Part shown: positions 9,514 to 23,505 of the stretch, in pieces
How the letters are laid out: each line of letters begins with the position of its first letter
Position numbering within the stretch: the stretch's first letter is position 1
Assembly: GCF_000485595.1 (NCBI RefSeq)
Contig: NW_014577135.1
Coordinates: forward strand, 542,968-573,751
Direction of reading: 5' to 3'
DNA: 30,784 nt
From: Priapulus caudatus
Lineage: Eukaryota; Priapulida; Priapulimorpha; Priapulimorphida; Priapulidae
The notes under the pieces: model-generated
Told to the model about the DNA's origin: nothing
The model's database searches: none
Seen by the model: the letters and a program-made list of their open reading frames with translations, nothing else
Position numbers and translations under genes: made by a program

Positions 9514-12500
9514 ATGAAGCGATTTAAAGTCTCGAAGTTTAAGAATGCAGCAACAAAACTTCCAAAGAAGGAGGTGCGTTATATTTAGGCATCACTGGAT
9601 GCTTTCATACCACAAATGCATAATATTAATAACACCAAATTTTAACACTACACTACAGACAGTACAGACAGTACAGTCGTTGGCAGAGGCAACTCCCACT
9701 TTAGCTCTAGAACTTTTTACGGTTAATAACTTCTTCGGTACGCCAAATAAAGCACATTCTCCGTCGCACAAATGTCTTAAGTTACTGCAAACACTAAAAT
9801 TAAACTGCAAACTAACGGTTAAATGTTGTACTTGCTATATTACTCGTCGACGAATATTATTTACAAACTTGTCGCCGCCAATTTCGTTGCGCGGCGCTAG
9901 CGCGGTTCCGGCGCCAGTGAGCGGGCACAATGTATTTCCAAGTGGAGGGGTGCGCAGGTTGCACGCGGTTGCAGGCTGTTGCGGCAGACAGAGGACCGAT
10001 GGCAAAGACCCGCGTTTCGATGGAGAAACAGGAGAATACGCGCGTATCGATGGCAACAGAAACCGAAACAAATAGAAACGACGGTGTTAATATAACTGCG
10101 TGTATGCATGTACCCGCGTGTATCTGCGTGTATCTACGTGTACGTGTGTGTACCCGCGTGTATCTGCGTGTATCTACGTGTACGTGTGTGTACCCGCGTG
10201 TACGGGCATGTACGTGCGTGTATCTGCGTGTACGTGCGTGTACCTGCGTGTACGTGTGTGTATCTGCGTGTACCAGCGTGTACGTGCGTGTACCCGTGTG
10301 TATCTTCGTGTACTCGCGTGTACGTGCGTGTACGTGCGTGTACGTGCGTGTACGTGCGTGTACCTGCGTGTACGTGCGTTTACCTGCGTGTATGTGCGTG
10401 TATCTCTGTGTACGTGCGTGTATCTGCATGTACGTGCGTGTACCCGCGTATATGTGCGTGTAGACAGAGGACCGATGGCAAAGACCCGCGTTTCGATGGA
10501 GAAACAGGAGAATACGCGCGTATCGATGGCAACAGAAACCGAAACAAATAGAAACGACGGTGTTGATATAACTGCGTGTATGCATGTACCCGCGTGTACC
10601 AGCGTACTGCGGTGCGTATGCGTGTACCCTCTGTGCGTGACTGCCTGAGCAGCCTTTGTTTACAAAATTGCCTAGCTTAGCCTCGTTTTCGTGCAATGAC
10701 CCCAGGTCATGAATAATAATTAAGAATGGTCTATAGGGAGGAAATGCAGAATTGCGGCACAAATCTAATCGGCTCGACCTAGGCTCGTAATAGTCGGTGT
10801 ATAGCATCATGGTAGGAAAAGCCATCACTGTGCCGAAATTGGAGGTCACAGGTCAATGGGGCACAGGGCAGATTTTATACATTTTCTGAGGACATGGTCT
10901 GACGGAGCGATTGAAAAACTTTTTTGTTTCAGCGGTGACCTACCATTTTTATGGCTTTATTGAAAGGACCATGAAATGTGCTTTCCACTGACGTGCGAAG
11001 AGTAAGTGTCTGATAACCTTTTGACCCCCAAGAGGAGGGTTAAACATGGATTTGTTTACTGTTAACAAAGGACTGAACTGCTTTTGCTATTAGAGCCCTC
11101 TTCACCCGCCCCTCCACCACCCTCCCCCCACCCTTCACCACCACCACTACGCTCGTCGCTCGCGCTCGACGCATATCCATGATAACGTTAATATAGCGAA
11201 GTCATTAAAGCGACACAGCTATATCTCTATTACTGTACTACCGGTATAGCAAAGCCTATCAACGCGGTGGCGGGAGGGCGCACTTGATTCGGTTACCAGT
11301 GAGTTTATCACAAGAATAGCCGGCTACAGTACACGTCAGTTGAGTGCTGTCGCTCTGCGGCACTTGTTTTACTTCCTCAGTGGTTCTTTTACGTTCCTAT
11401 TACTAGAGACAGGCCCGCATTTTACATGGTCACAGGGTTCTCTAAGCTTTTTCATTATAGCATGGGGGTGCTGCCATTACGGCCCTAGTTGCAAATCGCC
11501 GAAGGCCGGCTATGGCATTTATGGCCTATATTATTGCCTAATTTAGCATGGCGGCTATGATATTTAGAGTGGCGGGTGCATTTTAGGATGGCGGGGCTCG
11601 ACGATAGCCTGGCGGGCCGCCAGGCTATAAGTGCTCTGGGTCAACTAAGCTATGAGGGCCCAATGTCCAGATCCAGGGTTTTACACTGAGAAAAATCCCT
11701 GCCACCCTGCCGGGGGTTTGAACTTTCACCTCTAGCTGTTACTCATCCCATATGTGTTTATGTCATGTATGTAGATTTAGGATTCCATGCAGTCCATAAT
11801 AATCTATTTCTTGGTGGTGATAATGATGATGTTACCATTGGAGTCGTATCATACTATATGAATTATAGAGCTTATTCCTGCAGCTGTGGCATCTCTTTCT
11901 TAGAGATGGAGCAGTAAATGTATTGTCATGCAATGATTTACACCGTTTACATACATCTGCCATTACGTGTATACACATAAATTAAATGAACACTCCTTGT
12001 TAGCAGTACAGTTGAGAAAGTAACAAATCTGAAGCTATTCATATCACTGTCAATCTAAAACGAGGACTGGAAATTGACTTTTGACCCAATGTTATGGTTG
12101 CATTTTAATGAATGTAGATACTTTGGTCAGAGAGGTGGTGACATGAAGGAAGGGGAAAAAATGTAAGCACAGAGTTAAATGAAACACTTCAGCAATGACT
12201 TTGCCAGTTGTGTGGTTAGCTGCTATTCAGGAGTGAGTCATTGTGCAATAATCACTAATCAGATATTATTGTTTGGCCCACACATTCATACGTTGACACA
12301 TAGTTGCCACCCCAGATGACATGGAATCACTAGGCCAGTGTTGCCATATGGCTGGCACTGTCACATCGGGCTATCAGAGTCAGACATTAGGCCAACTGCC
12401 GCTCATAGGGTCTGTCCCCCAGGGTACTGCCGGAACGTACCCTGGGTACGTTCCGATACCATGGTTACCTATTTGATATGGTTAGGGTTAGGGAGTAGGC

Positions 12501-15500
12501 GTAGGCGACTCCCTAGACTCGTTAGTGGAGTAGGCGAGGTACGGTCCTGACTATTAGATAGTACCAGGGTACGTTCCGGTAGTACCCTGGGGGACATAGA
12601 CCCTCTCAGCCCAACTGCCCCCAACATTTTCATTGTTGGCATGGTGCTAATTGGCAAATGATTGGCTGCATGATGTGGGATCGATATTCACATCTTGTTG
12701 GAATCAGGGTGTTAGCTATAGCAAGCCTTCTGGCCATATTTTCGATGGCTTTAGTTCTTTTCGTACTAGATTGTCAGATGCCATTGTATTGCCAATGCCA
12801 GTACATGCACCAGTGGCAACAACGAATATAGTACTACAGCTCTATATACCATCACCAGTAATGATAATGGTGATGTTGAAATGTCAAAAGGTTTTCAATG
12901 CCATATATAGCCACGGTGTGTGTTGGTATTACCTTCTTGGTAGAACCAACCCAATTCTATAGCCTAGGTAATGTGTAGGTTGAATTTTCATGTAGAACCA
13001 ATGCTACTTTTTGCAAGACTTGTTGAATGACGTTCTTGTTATCATATTCAGTGTTTCACCTTGTTTTAGGATTATATCAACAGTGGTTGTATTTGTGATG
13101 GAGGAGGAGTCATTACGGCTGGTGCTGAGTTACTTGCATTCGCATCAGATTCCAGAGGTAGGATTGTTTTTATGGTTGGGAATGATAACTGCATGGGTAG
13201 ACATAAATTGGATAGTCAGTACTATGAATAAAAAGGTTGTGGCAAGATATTTAGTTATATGACACATATTATGACATGCCCTATTATTATTAAGAGCAAC
13301 ATGAATTTTAAATAATAAGTTTGGACTTGAAATATGTTTAGTAAGAATGAGGAAACTTGTGAAAATATTTAATTATGCATAAACATGCATTTAGTTATGC
13401 AGGAGGTGCATAAACGGTCGTAGGAGTTATTAATTATGGTAGCAGTTACTAATTCTACAGATCTCTAAACGGTGTAGTTGCTGCATTTCAGCTGGAGTAG
13501 TATCAATTTATCCAATAAACCCAAGAACTCCGAGGCCATTGCAACCTAACATTCTTCCAGCTCATTCAGGTATGGTTTTGAATTTATCCATACACGTTTA
13601 TATATACGTACGGTACATGTACTGTTTGTTTACATAATGATTTAGCTGTACAAATAGTGAAAACTGTTTAAACGGTAATAAATACCATTATCTGATATAA
13701 AATGTATGTAATTCTAATTGTTTCTGTTATTGGGAACTCAGATTTCTTAGGCATATATAGAAATAGATAAATTGTCGAAGAAATCATAGTCACTATTAGC
13801 TACACTCTTAAATTGCATGTTTATTACGTATATCGGTTATGTAGCGAGTATTTAGAAATTCATCAGCGAACTTCTGACATATCTATTGCAGAGGTGGTCA
13901 CTGCTCTTTCCTTCTCACCATTCTCTGACTGGCTTTTAGCAACTGGTTCTCATGATGGATCTGTAAGTGTAACCACATTGCTGCAGATGTTTTATTTCAT
14001 GGGAGACATTCCTTATTCAATAATGACAGCCTAAATTATAGAGACATACAGAGTGTGATTGCAGGATTGAAATTTACCCATTGATCCCGAGTCGTGATTT
14101 GACATTAAGAGGATCCTCTTCCTCTTAGTTAGAACTCAAGCTCACCTGACTTTCTGAAAATGTAGTTATGTACACAACTAAAAATCCATTTAACAGTTTA
14201 ACACTGATCATATAGCATCATCTAGTGTTTTACAATGTATTCTCTGGTGTGTGCAGTATACATAACTTCTGATATTGTAATTCTGATTGTTACTCTGACT
14301 TATGTTTAGCATTGTTGTCATCTTTGGTTCAGAAATTAGGACTGCAGACTTCTTCATGTTGTCACAGGTTAAGGTCTGGCAGTTGCCCGAGGATGGGTCG
14401 ACTGACACAGTGGTTCAGCCTGAGATACACCTACCAATGGAAGAGAAGTCGGTAACGAATATCATATTCCATCCAGCAGCGGGCCAAGTACTAGCTACGT
14501 CAATGAACAATCATGTCAAAGTCTGGGACATCACGAAACAGGAGGCAACCTTTGGTAGCTCCATATGCTATTAATAATTTGCACATTTCATCTACATCGG
14601 TGATACTCTAAGTATACCAGTATCCACATCAATTAGTAATTGATTTACCCACGCATTAATGTTAATCTTACTGTGATTTCTGATCATGTATGCAAATTTG
14701 CAAAGTACATTAAATACCTGACATTAAATGGCCTGATGTTGGCACACAGACTTGAGTGGACATGGTGACACGGTGCAGGACATTGACTGGAGCGTGGACG
14801 GAGCCTACCTTGCCTCGACATGTCGCGACAAGCAGCTGAGAGTGTGGGATCCGAGAGCTAACGTAGTGACCCATAGTAGCGAGGCACATCGCAACCCTAA
14901 GGGCTCCAGCGTCTGCTGGCTGGCTGATGACACAAGGCTACTGACGACTGGGTTTGATGCTGTACGTCACACACACAACAAACAGAAGTTTGCATGCACG
15001 TTTTCCAACACTAGCCCTGTTTCGTTGAATGTTGCTGCTGTTGTCCTCACGCAGATAAGATAACGATTCAATAATTATGTATTACAAACAAAGGAATTCT
15101 GTGTAAGATTGCGTGACTGTAGTATATGTAACTATGTGTATAAATGCACATTTGCCTTCAACAGGTGATTTTGAGAAGGGGTTTAAAGTTAAGTATACAT
15201 TGTGTTGGGTTTCAGACACATCAGAGTCAGGTTTACCTGTGGGATCTGCGCAGATTTGATAGCAGTGTGACTTCCCTGAGCTTGGGCCGAACCGGGTTTG
15301 TAATAACACATAATATATAACATAACTAGAGCACTCGGAGAGCACAGACCTTCGCCAAGGGAGCTGAATTCTCTCAATGTGAAATTTTTTATTGATTAAT
15401 TAATTAATTAAGTGGAAAAACTAATTAATTAATTAATTGGATTCGGATTAGTGCGAGCGTGCAGGTGGGGGAGGACTGTGGTTGCCCTTTAGCCTGTGGT

Positions 15501-15684
15501 TGCGTGTTTGTAAATCTACAGCCAGCGCACCTAGCGGAAGTGAACTGAAACGTGCATGTTAACAAACCCACAAACCCACAAACAGACAAACCAACACTCA
15601 AACACACGCTGGTGAAAACATAACCCCCGCCAGCCCTGGCGGAGTAAATATGTGCATGCGTGTGCCATGCCAGTGTGTGTACCG

Positions 15685-15724
<40 letters not shown>

Positions 15725-18700
15725 TGTGTGTGTACTTATACTATTACAGTTAACAGAGAGTTGATCATTCATGTGTAGGCTTGTGGCTTTTCGTGTTTTG
15801 GCAAATAAATTTATTGAGTTAACATAGTTGACAAAAATACGTATTATGTGAATGTCATGTTGAAAAATTTCCTTTCATTGTTACACTTGTGTATGCATGT
15901 GTCAGCACATATACTCTACATTGACTCTTTATTTTCAGGTTAATGTTCCCAATGTTTGATGCAGATACAAACATGTTGTTCTTGGCTGGAAAGGCAAGTT
16001 GAAAATATGTGAACTAAAAAATATATTTGTTTGCATTTTTAGTGCACTTTTTGATATCTAGTGATCATAGAAGTTACATTGAATATATCATTTATCTGTA
16101 TTATTTATGTCTGTGAGATTAACCATTGCCACTGTGTAAACATTGGATGTGCAACACATAGTATTGTAAATAATTGTACACATTTAGCTGTTATAAGTGA
16201 ATATAATATTATGTTGACTCATAGTTGTAAAAGGGTATTATATTTGTCACAGGGAGAGCCTTGTGTTGGATTTTATGAGGTGCAAGATAAAGAGCCATTC
16301 CTAACAGAAGGTAAAGGAATATTTTATATCTTATGCATATTGATATGTATTTAGAATGTTTCTCATTATGAAATTGTCAAATTTAATAACTGATTCAATG
16401 TGTGTCCATATAAATTTCATTCTTATATAGATTTGCCAATCCCTACAACACATATTCCCTAAGTATACCATGAATAGAAATTTTCATTTTGGAAGAATAC
16501 ATAATGTAAAACACATAACAGTAATATTAACAGCGATGTCAAACACAACTGTTTGGGTGAAGCATGTAAAACAGGCATATTTTACATTGTCTTTCATATT
16601 TTCAGCATCTGCATTCGCGTCAGACGTTCAGATTGTGTCGATCTGTAAGGTGCCAAAGCGAGGGCTCAATGTCATGCAGGGTGAAGTGAACAGATTGCTG
16701 ATGCTCTCCCAGCGAGCTGTTGTCCCTGTGTCATATGTTGTCCCACGTAAGGTACAAACCTACTGCATTAGGTCCACTAAATATACTGCCACATTTTACG
16801 TGGCATAGGTAGTTACATGCAAAGTGTAGTTTACATTTTCTAACTACATTGTGCCTCCTTCTAATTGCAGACTGGTGAACAAAGTACCATGCAAAGTACA
16901 GCTAACAGTGTATTATAAAAGCTATATATCACTTATCAATAATGTTCTGTCATACATTGGGCAACATAGGAAAAATAGCATGATATAGTAAAGGTTTCTT
17001 TATATTGAAATGATTGCTTGTTGGTTGAAGTTGCTTATATTACATAATAAACTAGTAGTGTTTTCTTATAAGCAGGTATACATCTAGGTGCAACCAGCTC
17101 TGGGTAATGGTTATAAAGTGTGCAAACCTATTGAATGAATGAGTTAATGGATAGACATATATGGCATTGTTTACACACAGAGCTATAGAGACTTTCATGA
17201 AGACTTGTATCCAATGACAGCTTGGAGTGATCCAGCCTTAACAGCTGAACAATGGTTTGCTGGAGGAAATGACAGGGTACGTTTCGTGTCATGTTACCTG
17301 ATATAATATCATTTTAAAATGTTAATTTGTCTAGCATCTATATTAGTTCTATCTGTAATCCATAAAGGCGTGACATAAATAGAGTTTTGAGTATCTCTGG
17401 TCGTTAGTTTAGGTTTAGTATATGTATCAGGAGATCTTGTTAATGTATTTTGTCACTGAGGTGTGATACTTGTTACAATATGTCTAAGCTGCATTTACAT
17501 TTGCAAAGTTTCCAGCTCCCTATAAAAGTCACATATGATTTGAAAAGTGCAACTGCCGTGTCTCTAGCAATCAGGGTTGTATCATCTGACCTCAGGTGAA
17601 GAAATGTTCCCTCAATCCAACGAAAAGACCAGCGAAGACCTACAAAGCTTCACCGTTCCACGAGGCAGGCGAGATCGAGCCGGTCATCGCAACTGAACAC
17701 AGCAAGGCTGAGTCGTCGAGTGAAGACACGCCAACAGAGGTCATGACAAAGGTCACAGAGGTCACAACAAAGGTCCCACCAGGTGGTGCAGGCAGCATGG
17801 CTCATGAGCACACTCCTCCCAACGACGATACAGTCCAACATCAGCCACAAGCAATTAAACCTTCAGCAGGGACAGGAGATGATGCTGTAATCACTGGGGC
17901 GGCACGACTAGGAGGGCAGGGTGACGTGCATGCACGCGATGAGCCACAGTCACATCCAACAGCAGGATGGGCAGGTATTAGCTGCGCGTGTGTGCGTGTG
18001 TGCGTGTATGTGTAATGAAGACGGATGTTCTCACCCGTAGCGTGAGATCACATGAAATGTCATGCGTATTAGGCATGGTTGCATGTATCGGAAGCAGAGC
18101 TCGTCTGACGTGCTCGCAAGTTCCTCCGAGTGTCGCGACAGTAAACGCGTGAGCATCATTCCCCAGAGACACGGGAAAGGCTTGCGATCAGTTATTCGTC
18201 ACGATGATTAAGAATCTTGCGGCGCCATCCTGACAGAGAACCCAAGTACTCATCTCTGCATTTCGCTGGACAGGTGTGCGGGCTTCAAAGTTCAAGAACC
18301 TGCACGTGGTGGTGGCGCACAGGCGGGAGCATGTAGAGAACCTGCGTGGTGTGGATGGCACAGTGGGCGGTGAGAGCGCAGGCTTTGCTGCCAACACCAG
18401 CCGCGCGGCGGTGGCCCTGGCAGGACCAGGTGGTACCATCGCCGTACTGGAGGTAAGAGCCTGCCAATCAATAGTCTCCAACTCGCGTTACTCGATCTTC
18501 TTCCACCTTGAACCTCTTGCTTCAGATGCCACACCTCAAACCTACTACTGCAAATGCCAATAAAATGTGTCGCAATGGAATGCATCACACAAAGTGCCTT
18601 GCTTTGCATCAGTTAAGCACTTGAGGTGCAGATGAACATTGACTGAGCTAACACTGACCTATATGACTGCATGTGGTAAAATACAACTAACACTGATATA

Positions 18701-21700
18701 ACGCCATGTGGCAGGTTCTAGAGTCACATAAAGGAGGCTGGCAATAATTTGTTATTATTTCCTGCTGTACATAAATTAATCTTCTTCTTCCTTTGCCTTA
18801 TTAGTCCCACTCAAGTGGGGTCGCTAAAATCAAATATACGCTGTACATAAATTAATACTGCAGTGAATTTCTATTGAATTTTAAGCTCAGTAGACCAGGT
18901 AGACTCCCTGACACAGGAGTACCCGTAGTAGAGAATGGCTCGGCTGTAATGGACTTGGCCTGGGATCCATTCAACAATGCCAGACTAGCAGTTGGTAATG
19001 TTATGGCTTATTGAATATTGTGCATATTCATGACATTGCATATTTACATTTCATGAATGTATATCATCGTTATCTGTAATGAGTTTTTTTTTCTAAAATA
19101 ATGTTTAAATTTCTCTATAATAGAATAGAACTACAGTGGTATTTAAGCATTTACCATGACTTTTAATTGAAAGAAGTGATTTGTGTCATTTAACTATATT
19201 GATTGTATTTTATGCTGTTTAGCTTGCGATGATGCCAAAATCAGGATCTGGTCATTACCCGAGGAAGGTCTGACTGAGATGCTTACTGAACCAGAGTGCT
19301 ATTTAAAAGGTAGAGGCAAAGCAAGTGTTACCACGTTATTGAATGTCGTGGGAAACCTAGAGAATTTTATGTATCAGTTTAATCAAGATACCTATTTAAT
19401 AAGATGACTTATTCAGCAATATATGTGATAAAGTCATTTTGCTCCATTGCTAGGTCATACAGAAAAGATCTATCTGTTGGCATGGCACACGACTGCATCA
19501 GATATCTTGGCGTCAGCCTCCTATGACATGACCGTGAGAATCTGGAATGTATGCACGATGCAGGAGGTGATCTCACTGGATGGGCACACCGATCAGGTCT
19601 GTCAGTGTAGTCACCTGTACTCTCTGTTATGTGGCTGATGCTGGCACTAGGTAGAGATATACACTCTTGAATAAAAATTAATAACACTAAGTATAATCCC
19701 AAATTTGTATCATTACTGCATGCATTAGTGCCCTTATCCTTACCCTAGTAAAGATTAAGGCTAGGCACATTTCCATTTGCTTCGTCAATGAAATTGGGGG
19801 ATGATATAAAGATGAAGTGCTGTGATATATGTCATCTCAGGGTAGTTGTTAGATTTTTCATCATGTAATTGTATCTGTTGTTATTTAGGTGTACAGTTTT
19901 GCCTGGAGCCCTGATGGGAAATACAGTGCCACCTTGTGTAAGGATCAGAAACTTAGAATATATAATCCTCGCTCATCCACCGAGCCAATACAGGTAGATA
20001 CTATTTAATATATACATGCTCGTGTAATCCTGAAAACTTTTTAAAAGAAAATTTCTGCTTGGTAAATATGAAATTCACACCAGAGACAGCTCTGTCAATA
20101 GTAATTATTATGTTGTATTTTAGGAAAGCCTTGATGAAGAAGGAATTCGGAAAGGAAAAGTTATTTGGGTAATGGATGGCTGGTATCTATTGGCTACTGG
20201 TTTTAGCAGGTCAGACTTTTTATTGTGTATAAACTGTTTAATGCATATATGTATTCCATAAATTTGTTTTTTTATGAACGTCTTTCCCATCCTGATAGAC
20301 AGTTTGACAATTTGGAAATATTTTGTAAGAATGGGATAGCCAAAGGAAGATAGCCTACTTGCTGTAAATTACCATAATTTAAATGTCCTATATATATATA
20401 TATATATATATATAAGTAATACAGCAATGTTTATTATTACCCTGCTTATGGATATTATCAGGAGTGTATCAATATCAATATTGATACACTCCTGATATTA
20501 TTCTGTTATGGCCTTGTCACACCTTGACGATTTAGCCAGCGTATGCCGACGTATCCAAATTTCTCTAAAACGCTGGCATACACTGAACTATCGATGTTTT
20601 TTTCAATTTTGGGCGTATACATAGCGTATTCATAACGAGTTGGACGTATACATAATGTATTAGTAACTTATAGATAACTTATACCAACGAATGCTTAGCG
20701 TGTTGTCGGCGTTCACAACTTATGCCCAACGATAGTCTAACTTATGCATAGCACGCGGCAGCGTATCGCCGACGATCACTTGTCGTAGCCTATAAAAAGG
20801 CTGCCGCTTGACGATTCAAATCATAACCGCACTAGACATCGCAGTATCAACATCACCGTCGCAGTATCAACATGCCAATACCATTTTTATATACCAATTC
20901 CCCTAAACGCTGCCAATACGCCATTATACGGTAGCTGTAAGTTAGAAACACGTTCAGTAAGTTCTGTGGTCGTCCAGAATGCGTCAAATACGTCTACATA
21001 CGTCAATATGCATTGGAGATAACTTCGATATAAGTTACACATAGGTTCAAGGCACGTTACTCATAGGTTAGAAATAAGTTTTGGGTACGCTAGACATTAT
21101 CTCGACGTATTTCGACATGAGTAACTTACAAGTAACGTTTGTGAACGTGTATCAACGATTGCATAACTTACCTACAACTTATGGCCCGCGTATGCGGGAC
21201 GTATGGGTATACGCTGGCATACGTCGCCGTACTACGACGTATACCAGCGTGCTTCAGCGTGCTCTTAACTTATACAAAACATACCAATAACTTATTCGAC
21301 GTACGCCAGCGTATTTACCAAATTTTTCATACGTTGGTATAAGCTGGCTTGCATACGTTGGTCTGACAGCGCCATTAAGGAACTACAACAAGTAAAATAT
21401 ATTTAATATTTTTAATATATATTTTATAAACGTAAGATAATAGCATTGACTATATGTTCAGGTGATCCTATATAAGCTATACTCTAGGCGGTTTTCATGT
21501 AATGTGATTTTAGGACCAGCGAGCGACAGGTGTATATATACAGCGTGGAGGACATCTCTGCCCCCCTGACAACTGTTGGGTTGGACTTCAGTCCCTCCAT
21601 ACTGACTCCATACTATGATGCAGACAGCGCCAGTGTATTTCTCACTGGCAAGGTATACTATAGCAGCCATAACAGAACTTCTGTGTAGTGCCACCTGGCC

Positions 21701-23451
21701 ATAGACGCGTGCTGTACGTGCATCTTGCAATCCCCTAGCTGAAATGATAACTAACAGTCGGATAACAAGTATTTTTCCGAATTCCTTTTTATTTTCCCAT
21801 GTCAGAAAAAAACAATTTGCCATGCATACACCAGAATTAGGAGCACGTGAAGCTGAATGCTAGTACAGGCGAACAAAACTCCAATATTGTAAAGTGGGAA
21901 TTTTATTCATTTTCTTTCTGCGCAGGGTGACACTACAATCTTTGCATATGAGGTGGCAGCAGATGCCCCCTATCTGTTCCCACTGGCTGGCTATACTGGC
22001 AGTACACTTCATCAAGGACTTGCCTTTTTGCCAAAGACAGCCTGTGACGTGATGAAGATTGAGTTTGCTAGAGCGCTGAAGCTGACGCAAAACTCTATAG
22101 AACCAATGTTGTTTACAGTGCCCAGAACCCAGGTACGTATAACAAATTTATTAATTTATTTTTGGTTAGATAGATTTCTAAGTTTATTTGCTGCGCAGAG
22201 GGTTTAATTAAAACCAGCATGTTTTTATATGACTTAATAATATCATCACATATTAGAATGCAAATAAGAACAATTCTATGATTGTGTCATATGATTGGGT
22301 GTACAGCAAGCTGCATGATTCATCCGTTTTAACTTGTTCACTTTATGACCATAGCATAGATTTATTAGAGAGTGGGAATGAATAACATAAAATATATTAA
22401 CACATATCTACCCTAGTTCTATTCTGTTTGTTATCTAGAATATAACCAATGCAATAATTATTTTCTTGTCTATATATACCCTGTTGGTTCCTACCCCATG
22501 CTTAGATAAATATTATATCAAAATACTACCATGGCAGGACTTTTGCTAACATTGAAATTATTGAGCTTGCATATGTGTATGCAAGAACCTAGTCATTCTT
22601 ACTGTTTACTATATGTAATGCCTACAAAAACCAGGAACTTCGAGAAAGAGGATGTGAAAAATATGGCATTTTAGCTGTTATGATATATGAATGGAAAGAA
22701 AAGCCCCAGTGCATCATCGTGTATATTATTTACTAAGTGCTGTTTTTTAATTCTCATCTTTTCCAGATGCAGTATTTTCAGGATGATCTATTCCCAGAAA
22801 CTAGGGTCTGGTGGGAGCCACTACAGACTGCAGAAGAATGGCTGGGCAGGGGCAAGCAGAAGCCTCACCGTAAAATCAACCTCCAGCCCCCTGGTAGCAA
22901 AGCTTGTGAGTCACATATGATACATGTGTACTATATATATATATATACTAGCTATTACCCGTCCTCCAGACGGGTTTGAGTGGGGTCTGATTTGAGGATG
23001 GCGGTTTAACCATTTATCTCTCACTTTTAGTTGAGGATGTATTTACAGTAAACGAAAAATACTGATATTTATACTGGAGTCATATATCAATATTTGTTTA
23101 AAAAAAATTGTATCTAAATATATATAAAATCAGATATTTTACCTTTAAATTACCTACAATTTAAAAAAAGAAAGGAAATGGGGTGATTTCATAGTACAAT
23201 TTCACTTATTTAGATATTATTTTTGAAAATATCATTCTGGTTAGAAGCATCATTAATAAGTAAAATTCTTAAAAAAAGCAAAATGCATTGAGTAGTTTTG
23301 AAGACATATTTTCTTGAAAGTCAGTGGACGGCGACGGGCAGGGTTACACCTCCCGTTGTCAAATATTTGCACACACGCGCGCACAGACACACACATCACA
23401 CACACGCGCGCACGCACGCACACACCGCATTCACACACACACGGGCTTGCG

Positions 23452-23505
<54 letters not shown>

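Noticed and set aside
9857-10849. 330-codon minus-strand open frame, the longest in the window
   Set aside because: Most of it is the 10-bp minisatellite read through (repeating Thr-Tyr-Thr-His/Ala-Arg-Thr); the unit simply lacks stops. There is no splice or homology support and it lies in CORO7 intron 1.
12480-12493. GGTTAGGGTTAGGG as an interstitial telomere
   Set aside because: Just over two units inside a small MITE; too short to mean a telomere or fusion point.
13011-13262. 83-codon frame overlapping CORO7 exon 2
   Set aside because: It is a different frame of the real exon; the coronin homology (DYINSGCICDGGGVITAG) is in another phase.
15327-15390. GAGCACTCGGAGAGCACAG segment as a SINE or LINE end
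   Set aside because: It resembles dispersed repeats I have seen in animal genomes, but there is no second copy, target duplication or promoter box in this window.
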